Below, piece by piece: positions 7,516 to 13,776 of a stretch of 13,776 bases of DNA. The notes under the pieces are model-generated. The model was not told the origin of the DNA, did no database searches, and saw only the letters and a program-made list of their open reading frames with translations. The position numbers and the translations under genes were made by a program. Location: the NCBI GenBank assembly GCA_021795255.1, contig JAJYPQ010000065.1:1-13776 (forward strand), in the 5' to 3' direction. The stretch comes from Pseudomonadota bacterium (GTDB taxonomy: Bacteria > Pseudomonadota > Gammaproteobacteria > Acidiferrobacterales > Acidiferrobacteraceae). Numbering within the stretch: position 1 is the first letter of the stretch; every line of letters begins with the position of its first letter.

Positions 7516-8823
7516 TCAAGCCTCCGACAACACACGGCACACGGTACCTGTCAATACCGATAAATCCTCTGGTGCTATGACGTAGGGGGGCATTACATAG
7601 ACAAGCCGACCAAAGGGACGAAGCCAGACGCCAGCTTCCACGAATCGCCGCGTCAGTCTTCGCACATCGACGGGAATGCGCGTCTCGATTACCCCGATCG
7701 CGCCTAGCACTCGGACATCCTGCACTGTCGCCAATTCGCGGCACGGCGCGAGCTCAGCACGGAGTTGATCTTCAAGGCGCTGGACTATGGCCCGCCAATC
7801 GCATGCTACCAACAGATCGATACTGGCAGTCGCCACGGCGCAGGCCAGCGGGTTCGCCATAAATGTGGGTCCGTGCATGAAGCACTCTGCCCCGCCCTCG
7901 GAAATGGTCCTCGCCACTTTGGCAGTCGTCAGGGTAGCGGCCAGAGTCATGTAACCGCCGGTGAGGGCCTTGCCCAGACAAAGGATGTCCGGTACCACAT
8001 CTGCGTGCTCGCAGGCAAACAACCGCCCGGTGCGACCAAAACCGGTAGCGATTTCGTCTGCAATCAAAAGTACATCATGGGCGTCACATAGGGCGCGCGC
8101 TTCACGCAGATACTGAGGGTGATAGAACCACATGCCTCCTGCGCCCTGCGCGATAGGCTCCAAAATCACCGCGGCAAGTTCGCCTTTGTGCGCTGTGATC
8201 AAACGCGCGAATGCGGTCATGTCAGATGGCTCCCAAGGGGAATCGAACCGACATTCCGGCCGGGGCGCGAAGATCTGCTCCGGCAGCGCTCCTGCAAACA
8301 CGTGATGCATGCCGGTCGCCGGGTCGCACACGGACATAGCGGCCATAGTGTCGCCGTGATAACCGCCGCGTAGAGCGAGAAACCGATGCTTGGCGGTCTT
8401 GCCTTGCGCCTGCCAATACTGGATCGCCATCTTGATGGCCACTTCCACGGCCACAGAACCCGAATCCGACAAAAAGACCTTTTCTAGAGGTTCGGGGGTC
8501 AGCGCGATAAGCCGGCGGCCCAGTCCGATCGCCGGGGCATGCGTCAAACCACCGAACATCACGTGCGCCATGCACTGAAGTTGATCCTGCACCGCGCTGT
8601 TCAGTACGGGATGATTGTAGCCATGTATCGCCGCCCACCACGAGCTCATGCCATCGATTAGACGGTGCCCATTGGCAAGCGTAAGACGTGCCCCGTGGGC
8701 CGAGACTACGGGCCAAGGCGGCATCGGATCGGTCATGGAGGCGTAGGGGTGCCAGAGATGAGCCTGATCGAAGGCTAGGCTCTGAACCCATGCCTCATCA
8801 TAGTAAGCTGTGCTATCAATCAT
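7516..8823 (-). CDS. bioA: Adenosylmethionine-8-amino-7-oxononanoate aminotransferase (DAPA synthase)
   Basis: This PLP enzyme converts 7-keto-8-aminopelargonate to 7,8-diaminopelargonate using S-adenosylmethionine as amino donor, the second-to-last stage before dethiobiotin in biotin synthesis. The 435-residue length matches BioA. Diagnostic sequence includes LWHPYASM near 23-30, [15 protein letters not shown] near 58-72, [14 protein letters not shown] with Tyr155, and [15 protein letters not shown] with Asp256, which contacts the PLP ring nitrogen. [10 protein letters not shown] holds Lys285, the Schiff-base lysine. The WW and GGL signatures favour BioA over other class-III aminotransferases. 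The only reasonable start is the ATG at 8823, which adds about 15 residues before the conserved LAFDQ. No clear ribosome site precedes it. A terminator-like hairpin ends only 15 nt upstream. No other bio gene is in the window. Confidence 0.94.
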   Translation of the reverse strand: MIDSTAYYDEAWVQSLAFDQAHLWHPYASMTDPMPPWPVVSAHGARLTLANGHRLIDGMSSWWAAIHGYNHPVLNSAVQDQLQCMAHVMFGGLTHAPAIGLGRRLIALTPEPLEKVFLSDSGSVAVEVAIKMAIQYWQAQGKTAKHRFLALRGGYHGDTMAAMSVCDPATGMHHVFAGALPEQIFAPRPECRFDSPWEPSDMTAFARLITAHKGELAAVILEPIAQGAGGMWFYHPQYLREARALCDAHDVLLIADEIATGFGRTGRLFACEHADVVPDILCLGKALTGGYMTLAATLTTAKVARTISEGGAECFMHGPTFMANPLACAVATASIDLLVACDWRAIVQRLEDQLRAELAPCRELATVQDVRVLGAIGVIETRIPVDVRRLTRRFVEAGVWLRPFGRLVYVMPPYVIAPEDLSVLTGTVCRVLSEA

Positions 8824-8838
8824 TGCGGATCGTGGCCC

Positions 8839-8867
8839 AAAAACAGAGGGCGCCCTCGCGTCCTCTG
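8839..8867 (-). terminator. Intrinsic-terminator-like hairpin between ilvD and bioA
   Basis: On the minus strand CAGAGG-A-CGC, loop GAGG, GCG-C-CCTCTG forms a stem of six plus three base pairs with one A/C mismatch (8867-8844). It is followed directly by TTTTT (8843-8839). It lies 45 bp after the ilvD stop and ends 15 nt before the bioA ATG. It has the form of a classical terminator for ilvD. Because it sits where the bioA ribosome site should be, it may also limit bioA expression from read-through transcripts. Confidence 0.7.
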
Positions 8868-8912
8868 CCCAAAACTCGGAAGATCTGCCACAAAGGTCGA
8901 TGCCCTCATGAC

Positions 8913-10586
8913 TTAATCCGTCACAGCGCCGCGGCTCGCAGACGAGACTAAGCGTGCGTACTTGGCCAATACGCCGCGCGTGTAGCGCGGTTCGGGCGCC
9001 TGCCAGTTCTGTCTGCGACGCGCGATCTCCTCATCTTGTACGTCGAGACGCAATATCCGTTGCTCGGCGTCAATAGTTATCATGTCCCCCTCCCGGACCA
9101 ACGCTATTGTGCCGCCCACCGCGGCCTCGGGCGCCACGTGCCCTACCACCATGCCGTAAGTGCCTCCCGAAAAACGCCCGTCTGTGACGAGTCCCACCTG
9201 GTCGCCAAGGCCCTGTCCTACGAGAGCTGCGGTAGGCGACAGCATTTCACGCATTCCAGGGCCGCCGCGTGGACCCTCATAACGAATGACCACCACATCT
9301 CCGGCACAAATCCGACGCTCTAAGATAGCCGCCATGCACGTCTCTTCCGAATCAAACACGCGGGCCGGACCGGTGATCTTCGGAAGCTTGACTCCGCTTG
9401 TCTTAGCAAGTGCGCCCTCTTCGGCCAAATTCCCCTTCAGGATCGCAAGATGGCCGTGTGGATAAACCGGCCGAGACCAGGGCCTAATGACATCCTGGTC
9501 GCGGGGCGGATCCTCCGGTACCGCTTCCAGTATCTCGGAGAGCGTCTGTCCAGTCACTGTCAATGCATCACCGTGCAAGAGCCCGTGGGTCAGTAATATC
9601 TTCATGACCTGCGGGACCCCACCGGCGCGATGGAGGTCGGTGGCGACATAAGGCCCCGAGGGCTTCAAGTCGCACAATACGGGCACGCGAACACTGAAGG
9701 TATCGAAGTCATCAATCGTCAATTCCACCCCGGCGGCATGCGCAATCGCGGGGAGGTGAATCACGGCATTGGTGGACCCGCCCAAGGCCATCAACACCGC
9801 AAGACCATTCTCGAATGCCTTGCGGGTCAGGATAGCGCGGGGCAGGATGCGAGCCTTTATCGCCTCGACCAGCGTGCGCGCCGACAGTTCCGCGCTATCG
9901 GCCTTTTCGGTATCCTCGGCGGACATGGTCGATGAATAGGGCAGGCTCATGCCCATGGCCTCGAAGAGCGCTGACATGGTATTGGCGGTATACATACCAC
10001 CGCAGGAGCCAGCGCCTGGACAGGCACGGCGCTCGATCTCGCGCAGCTCGCGCGCATCGATCATGCCGGCAGCCTGCTCACCTACCGCCTCGAAGACACT
10101 GACGATAGTCAGCTCGCGGCCCTGATAATGGCCTGGTTTGATAGTGCCGCCGTAAACGAAGATCGCCGGGATATTCATCCGCGCTATAGCGATCATCGCA
10201 CCCGGCATGTTCTTGTCGCAGCCGCCGAATGCCAATACGCCATCCATGCTCTGGCCGCTACACACGGTTTCGATGGAATCGGCAATGACCTCGCGTGATA
10301 CCAGGGAATATTTCATGCCCTCGGTACCCATAGAGATGCCATCCGAGACGGTGATGGTGCCAAACATCTGCGGCATGGCACCCGCACTTTTCAAGGCAAG
10401 TTCTGCCCGCGAAGCCAGGGCGCCAATACCGATATTGCAGGGTGTGATTGTGCTGTGAGCATTCGCCACACCCACGATAGGCTTATTAAAGTCACAGTCG
10501 TTGAAACCGACCGCGCGCAAAAGCGCTCGATTAGGGGAACGCTCGAGCCCCTGAGTTACGACAGAACTCTTATGATTGTCAGGCAT
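8913..10586 (-). CDS. ilvD: Dihydroxy-acid dehydratase
   Basis: IlvD dehydrates 2,3-dihydroxy-isovalerate and 2,3-dihydroxy-3-methylvalerate to the 2-keto acids that precede valine, leucine and isoleucine. It is a cytoplasmic iron-sulfur enzyme. The 557-residue protein is the usual length and carries all landmarks: [12 protein letters not shown] with cluster ligand Cys50, Asp82 in [23 protein letters not shown] with Cys123 and the metal-binding Lys125, and [16 protein letters not shown] with Cys195. C-terminal [19 protein letters not shown] supplies the catalytic serine region. Three conserved cysteines fit the [2Fe-2S] type. The sugar-acid dehydratase relatives (Edd) are longer and differ at these motifs. 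The ATG at 10586 has GGAG with a 6-nt spacer. No ilv leader peptide was seen upstream. It points the same way as bioA, with a terminator-like hairpin between them. Confidence 0.96.
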   Translation of the reverse strand: MPDNHKSSVVTQGLERSPNRALLRAVGFNDCDFNKPIVGVANAHSTITPCNIGIGALASRAELALKSAGAMPQMFGTITVSDGISMGTEGMKYSLVSREVIADSIETVCSGQSMDGVLAFGGCDKNMPGAMIAIARMNIPAIFVYGGTIKPGHYQGRELTIVSVFEAVGEQAAGMIDARELREIERRACPGAGSCGGMYTANTMSALFEAMGMSLPYSSTMSAEDTEKADSAELSARTLVEAIKARILPRAILTRKAFENGLAVLMALGGSTNAVIHLPAIAHAAGVELTIDDFDTFSVRVPVLCDLKPSGPYVATDLHRAGGVPQVMKILLTHGLLHGDALTVTGQTLSEILEAVPEDPPRDQDVIRPWSRPVYPHGHLAILKGNLAEEGALAKTSGVKLPKITGPARVFDSEETCMAAILERRICAGDVVVIRYEGPRGGPGMREMLSPTAALVGQGLGDQVGLVTDGRFSGGTYGMVVGHVAPEAAVGGTIALVREGDMITIDAEQRILRLDVQDEEIARRRQNWQAPEPRYTRGVLAKYARLVSSASRGAVTD

Positions 10587-10900
10587 AATTCACTCCTTGG
10601 TATAATCGACGAATCATGGCCGCCCGCGGGGTGCCACCACCCTTACGTTGCCGACCGACTCGCTGGCAATCGCGATCCTCATGAGATAAACGCTGCCTAT
10701 CCGATTCCCCTGCTCCAGCGTATCAGCACCAGTGGTCCTTTCAGATGGTGAGCGCGAGATCCCCTTATGAGCGCTACGTGATCCTCATTACGCGAGAGCG
10801 CATAAAACTTAAGGGCCATGGACACGCGCAAATCCCCCCAGCCGGCCCAGGGCTCCTGGACTCTGTGAACACTTAGCATGCGTTTTTCATCAAGCCCGCC
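10587..10900. other. Intergenic region upstream of ilvD
   Basis: No recognised gene. An ATG frame on the plus strand at 10745-10876 encodes 43 residues with some protein-like character (YERYVILITRERIKLKGHG) but no ribosome site. A 60-codon frame lies opposite it on the minus strand at 10697-10879. At most one can be real. A perfect short dyad CCAGG-GCT-CCTGG lies at 10847-10859, 42 bp beyond the stop of the DUF6671-like gene, without a T-tract. The ilvD promoter should be here, but I see no convincing -35/-10 pair on the minus strand. TATAAT at 10601-10606 faces the plus strand. Confidence 0.4.
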
Positions 10901-11785
10901 TCAGGGATTGCAATCATTACAGTGAGCCGGATCGGCATATTTTCGATCAGTATGTTGACGCATTGCCTGGTGGTCGCATTTGAGGCAGCCATAGATCTCG
11001 GCCCGAATCTGCCGGGTCGGCGCCTTGCACGCCTCGCAGGGTAAGCCCGGAACCGACTCGACGATCCAGAATCCCGGGACATGACAGGCGGGACACAGGG
11101 AACCAAGTCGCTTTGCGAGGTCCACTGCCGCTCGACGAATATTGAGGAGACGCGTGGGATTCGCGTAAGCACGAAGGTCCACTTCGAGAGACACGTGCCC
11201 ACTTGGCGATTGTGAAACAGCCCAGGCATACGCGGCCTTGAGTTCCGGCCAGGCGGCGACGCCCTTGCGGAAGCGAGCATCGTTTTCGCTCTCCGGTCTC
11301 ACGACAAGATGGTGTTCCGGAAAACGGACTGCGCGCGCAAATGTTTCGACATCGCTCCAACCCGTCGACAGAAGCTGGGCGCTATTGGCCCTGCCCTGCG
11401 CAACGCCTACGATCTCGAGTCCCCGCCAATCGTCTATGAAGACGAGAATCTCGACGTTCCAGGGGAACATACCGGCGAACGGATCCAAGCCGAATGCCCC
11501 CTCGCTTGCAAGCCCAAGCGCCAAACCTGAAAGCTTCATACCGATACGCGCCTTTGTGCGCGCCGCCTCAGCTTGCGACCCGGCGCGGGCAATATCGCGA
11601 GTGAATGTGCCGAGAAGATCGGTATCGTAGCCTGTCACGCGCTCTACCCGGCAGCCGAGCGCTGTGTCTAATACAGAGGCTATGACGCGTTCCTTGCCGT
11701 GTTGGGTCAACAGAGCGACCTGTTGCCCCCGATAAAGGCCGTGCCCCAGGGCAACCGCTGGTTCTGGACACGGTTTCTTATTCAT
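10901..11785 (-). CDS. DUF6671-like protein with four CxxC pairs
   Basis: The 294-residue product resembles, from memory, the DUF6671 family of unknown function. The N-terminal two thirds contain LLTQHGKERVIASVLDTALG, a GYDTDLLGTFTRDIARAGS segment, KARIGMKLSGLALGLASEGAFG, and PWNVEILVFIDDWRGLEIVG. The C-terminal part is cysteine-rich: CPAC (231-234), CEAC (250-253), CLKC (267-270) and CNDC (289-292). Four CxxC knuckles could hold two zinc ions. No signal peptide or membrane helix is seen, so it is probably cytoplasmic. The ATG at 11785 has no good ribosome site of its own. It lies inside a short upstream ORF that does have one, suggesting coupled translation. No function is assigned. The family resemblance is moderate in confidence; the ORF itself is very likely real. 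Confidence 0.8.
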   Translation of the reverse strand: MNKKPCPEPAVALGHGLYRGQQVALLTQHGKERVIASVLDTALGCRVERVTGYDTDLLGTFTRDIARAGSQAEAARTKARIGMKLSGLALGLASEGAFGLDPFAGMFPWNVEILVFIDDWRGLEIVGVAQGRANSAQLLSTGWSDVETFARAVRFPEHHLVVRPESENDARFRKGVAAWPELKAAYAWAVSQSPSGHVSLEVDLRAYANPTRLLNIRRAAVDLAKRLGSLCPACHVPGFWIVESVPGLPCEACKAPTRQIRAEIYGCLKCDHQAMRQHTDRKYADPAHCNDCNP

Positions 11786-11834
11786 GACATGTGCGGCCGT
11801 TGTCTATGGGATCTGCGCAGAAATAGGTCTTCAT
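11778..11834 (-). CDS. Short ORF overlapping the start of the DUF6671-like gene (18 aa)
   Basis: An ATG at 11834 preceded by GGAGG (11841-11845) with a 6-nt spacer encodes MKTYFCADPIDNGRTCHE. It stops at TAA (11780-11778), 8 nt beyond the first base of the downstream ATG. The downstream gene lacks a visible ribosome site, so initiation there may depend on ribosomes translating this ORF. It could instead be the remnant 5' end of another small gene or a chance ORF. It contains two cysteines and has no recognised relatives. Confidence 0.35.
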   Translation of the reverse strand: MKTYFCADPIDNGRTCHE

Positions 11835-11969
11835 ATCGGCCCTCCCTAGGAACAAGGCGCCGCCAACGGCGTTCGAAAAGCCCGCGAAGAATCTTGCCTC
11901 GGATCAGACCATCGCCTATCGCCTGCTGAGTCGACCATCCTCCTGGCGACGTGCACGGGGTGGCAGGCG

Positions 11970-12223
11970 CTAAAGAACGTGATAGGGCTTTTGAACGGGG
12001 CGCACACCGGCGCCACGGTCCTTGGCTGTAAGCTCCTCGAAACGGTCGATTTGATAGGTCATAAGGATATAGAAGCACGTGTTATCCCCAGGGGCACCTT
12101 AAACTGCATAGGCGCGCCGTTGTAGTAGTCACAATCAGTCAGCGAACGGCCCACGTGTCCGTAGACGATTTGGTAGCCACGGCCACAGCAAGCCTTTTCG
12201 CAGCCCTCGCCCGCCTTTGCCAT
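11970..12223 (-). pseudogene. Unrecognised small cysteine-rich protein gene, frameshifted
   Basis: From ATG 12223 the frame reads MAKAGEGCEKACCGRGYQIV, then YGHVGRSLTDCDYYNGAPM and QFKVPLG, before becoming nonsense and stopping at 12059-12061 after 54 residues. The adjacent frame, starting at the same point, continues protein-like with GDNTCFYILMTYQIDRFEEL, then TAKDRGAGVRPVQKPYHVL, and stops at TAG 11970-11972. Adding one G to the G-run at 12089-12086 joins the halves into an 84-residue protein. The composition, rich in aromatic, acidic and cysteine residues in both halves, argues that both were one coding sequence. No signal peptide and no family recognised. The ATG lacks a clear ribosome site. 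The gene is divergent from the LysR gene and shares its upstream region. Between it and 11834 there is no supported gene, although one frame has residues such as GLIRGKILRGLFERRWRRL. Confidence 0.55.
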
Positions 12224-12353
12224 AATCTGAATCAGACGAGACTATCCGAGCCCGAGGCAACCGAGTCCGGCACCCTATGAGGGCAATAGTCCTCGGAGCT
12301 GACAGATCCCCGTTCCCGAGAAACGTGGACGGCTATATCAAGGGATGACCCGG

Positions 12354-12380
12354 TTGACTTTAGAGAATAATGAATATAAA
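12354..12380 (+). promoter_or_regulatory. Candidate promoter of the LysR-type regulator gene
   Basis: TTGACT (12354-12359) and TATAAA (12375-12380) resemble sigma-70 elements with a short 15-bp spacer. The predicted start is about 35 nt before the ATG. The block 12360-12420 is strikingly AT-rich for this genome and contains TTAATATTT (12387-12395), a 9-mer also found beside the dab operator at 7271-7279. Autoregulation is usual for LysR proteins and would fit. The rest of the 12224-12353 stretch shows no gene. Confidence 0.45.
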
Positions 12381-12421
12381 AAGAAATTAATATTTGTAAG
12401 CATGAGACTTTATTCCAGTTA

Positions 12422-13402
12422 ATGCTTAACCATTGGACCCTCCAGCAACTCCGGCTTTTTGAGGCCGTAGCTCGGCATCGGAGTTACACCCGCGCCGCGG
12501 AAGAACTGTGTCTGACGCAGCCCGCTGTGCATATTCAGGTGCGGCGACTAGAGGAGATCGTAGGCCTGCCGTTGATCGAGCGCGCGGGTAAGAAACTTCT
12601 TCTGACGCGCGCGGGCGAAGAGGTATACGAAACCACCCTGGCCGTGATGATGCAGCTAAAGGCCCTCACGGGCACGATCGGGGACATGAAGGGCAAGGTG
12701 GCAGGACCCCTCAAAATGGCGGTGGTCACATCCGCTAAATTTTTCATGCCCCATTTTCTGGGGCTCTTCATACAGGAATACCCGGAAGTAGCGCCGCAGC
12801 TCACCGTGGCCAATCGGGCGCGCGTGCTCGAACGTTTATCGGAAAATCTGGATGATTTCGTGGTGATGGGACAGATCCCCAACGATTTGGACCTCGCCGT
12901 ACGGCCCTTCATGGACAATCCGCTGGTGGTCGTCGCCAACCCAAAACACCCCTTAGCATACAAAAAGGCCATTCCCGTGCGCCAGATCGTCGAAGAACGT
13001 TTTCTGCTGCGTGAGGTCGGTTCGGGCACGCGCAGCTCGGCGGCGCAATTATTCGCCGAGCACGGGTTCATTGTGGAGCCCTACATGGAGCTTGGGTCGA
13101 GTGAGGCCATAAAGCAGGCCATTATGGCCGATCTCGGCGTCTCTGTGCTGTCTTTGAGCAGCCTGGAGTTGGAATTGGACGCCGGGCGACTCGTTATCCT
13201 GGATGTTGCCGGATTCCCACTCCATAGGATGTGGTATGCCGTGCACTTGCAGGGCAAGCGGCTGGGTCTGACGGCGAGTGTTTTTCTGGATTTTTTAGTG
13301 AAAGAAGGAGTCGGTCTCGGGGTCCGCAAAGGCTGGGTAGCGAATTCGAGCAATGCCCATCGCCCAGATCCGCGGCGTTCACGGAAAAAACGTGACAAGT
13401 GA
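12422..13402 (+). CDS. CbbR-like LysR-family transcriptional regulator
   Basis: The 326-residue protein has an N-terminal winged helix-turn-helix (about 1-60: LQQLRLFEAVARHRSYTRAA followed by EELCLTQPAVHIQVRRLEE). After a linker helix comes a periplasmic-binding-protein-like effector domain (about 90-300). The HWTLQQLRLFEAVARH start, FFMPHFLGLFIQEYPEV, ENLDDFVVMGQIPNDLDLAV, FLLREVGSGTRSS and LGSSEAIKQAIM are characteristic of the CbbR branch, which activates carbon-fixation and carbon-uptake operons in response to metabolites such as NADPH or RuBP. The C-terminus carries an extra basic tail of about 25 residues ending in RRSRKKRDK. The ATG at 12422 gives the expected N-terminus but has no obvious ribosome site. 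The gene is about 5 kb from dabBA, with bioA and ilvD between. RuBisCO genes are not in the window. Confidence 0.92.
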   Translation: MLNHWTLQQLRLFEAVARHRSYTRAAEELCLTQPAVHIQVRRLEEIVGLPLIERAGKKLLLTRAGEEVYETTLAVMMQLKALTGTIGDMKGKVAGPLKMAVVTSAKFFMPHFLGLFIQEYPEVAPQLTVANRARVLERLSENLDDFVVMGQIPNDLDLAVRPFMDNPLVVVANPKHPLAYKKAIPVRQIVEERFLLREVGSGTRSSAAQLFAEHGFIVEPYMELGSSEAIKQAIMADLGVSVLSLSSLELELDAGRLVILDVAGFPLHRMWYAVHLQGKRLGLTASVFLDFLVKEGVGLGVRKGWVANSSNAHRPDPRRSRKKRDK

Positions 13403-13776
13403 AATCGTCCTGCCACACCGCGCATCCAAGCTCAAGGCGCTAGTCCACAGAGGCCCAGGGTAGACCATGCCCGCAGACGCGCAGGGCTCACACTGACCCT
13501 GAAGGCGGCCGCCGGTAGGATGTAAGGTATCCGCAAGGGGCCTTCATCCTCGCGCCGCAGTTTGTCCGTATAACACCCGGACGAAACCCGGACGCTGTTG
13601 ACCATAACCCCGGCCCCCGCCCTTTCTGCCCGTACCTTTGTACGGATACCCCCCAATCACACCGATGAAAAAAGAGAGCACAGTAATCGGCCCTGGGTGC
13701 CGCAAATCGCGCCGAAGAAACACGGGGGCGCCGTTTTGTGGCAAAGTGGAAGGTGGCGCCGCGGAAGACCGGTAGA
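13403..13776. other. Region downstream of the LysR gene, no supported gene
   Basis: No recognised protein or RNA gene on either strand. A perfect 6-bp stem with a 4-nt loop, CCGTAC-CTTT-GTACGG, lies at 13630-13645, and a 9-bp direct repeat at 13575-13594. Neither has a T-tract. Open frames on the minus strand at 13432-13656 and 13544-13744 have shadow-like composition. Confidence 0.4.
13575..13594. repeat. Tandem 9-bp direct repeat, period 11
   Basis: ACCCGGACG occurs at 13575-13583 and again at 13586-13594, separated by AA. An 11-bp period puts the copies on roughly the same helix face, as with binding sites of some activators. With only two copies, chance is a real possibility. Confidence 0.35.

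Noticed and set aside
10780..10820. Minus-strand hairpin core resembling a phage coat-protein binding loop (GAGGATCAC)
   Set aside because: Only a short loop-like match without the proper stem; coincidence.
10745..10876. 43-residue plus-strand ORF upstream of ilvD
   Set aside because: Somewhat protein-like, but no ribosome site and a competing frame on the other strand; left as a note only.
13665..13775. 36-residue ORF at the right edge beginning MKKEST
   Set aside because: No ribosome site, very basic composition and no recognisable feature.

Overview
The window looks like chromosomal DNA of a GC-rich, autotrophic proteobacterium. A gammaproteobacterial sulfur or iron oxidiser of the Acidiferrobacter / Acidithiobacillus / Halothiobacillus type is the best guess. 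The reasons are a dabB-dabA inorganic-carbon (DAC/DAB) operon, a CbbR-like LysR regulator, and a PDC sensor protein of a kind I associate with such bacteria. The taxonomic call is inference from gene content, not from a search.

Layout. (1) 1-645, plus strand: the C-terminal end of a hybrid sensor kinase. Its ATPase part and its receiver part lie in different frames, split by what looks like a single-base indel. (2) 646-1294: no convincing gene, a few small hairpins. (3) 1295-7089, minus strand: the carbon-uptake block. In transcription order it holds a 15-codon leader ORF, dabB, dabA, a GC-rich hairpin, a small exported protein that appears frameshifted, and a cytoplasmic PDC/Cache sensor protein. 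Leader, dabB and dabA are linked by overlapping stop/start codons. (4) 7090-7515: the dab control region, with a near-perfect 22-bp dyad centred about 65 bp upstream of a predicted start site, the classical place for a LysR-type activator. (5) 7516-10586, minus strand: bioA (biotin synthesis) and ilvD (branched-chain amino acids), separated by an intrinsic-terminator-like hairpin just before the bioA start codon. (6) 10901-12223, minus strand: a DUF6671-like protein with four CxxC pairs, a short ORF overlapping its start, and an unrecognised cysteine-rich small gene split by an apparent one-base deletion. (7) 12422-13402, plus strand: a full-length CbbR-like LysR regulator, then about 370 bp without a clear gene.

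How the parts may work together. DabB (a NuoL/MrpA-like cation-conducting membrane subunit) and DabA (a zinc, beta-carbonic-anhydrase-like subunit) form an energy-coupled CO2-to-bicarbonate pump that feeds RuBisCO. The LysR protein belongs to the family that controls carbon-fixation genes and could bind the dyad upstream of dabB, although it is encoded 5 kb away behind bioA and ilvD. The PDC protein and the small exported protein lie downstream of dabA on the same strand and could be accessory; this is only positional inference.

Three separate places show coding sequence that continues in another frame after an apparent one-base change. Either the assembly carries indel errors or several small genes here are decaying.
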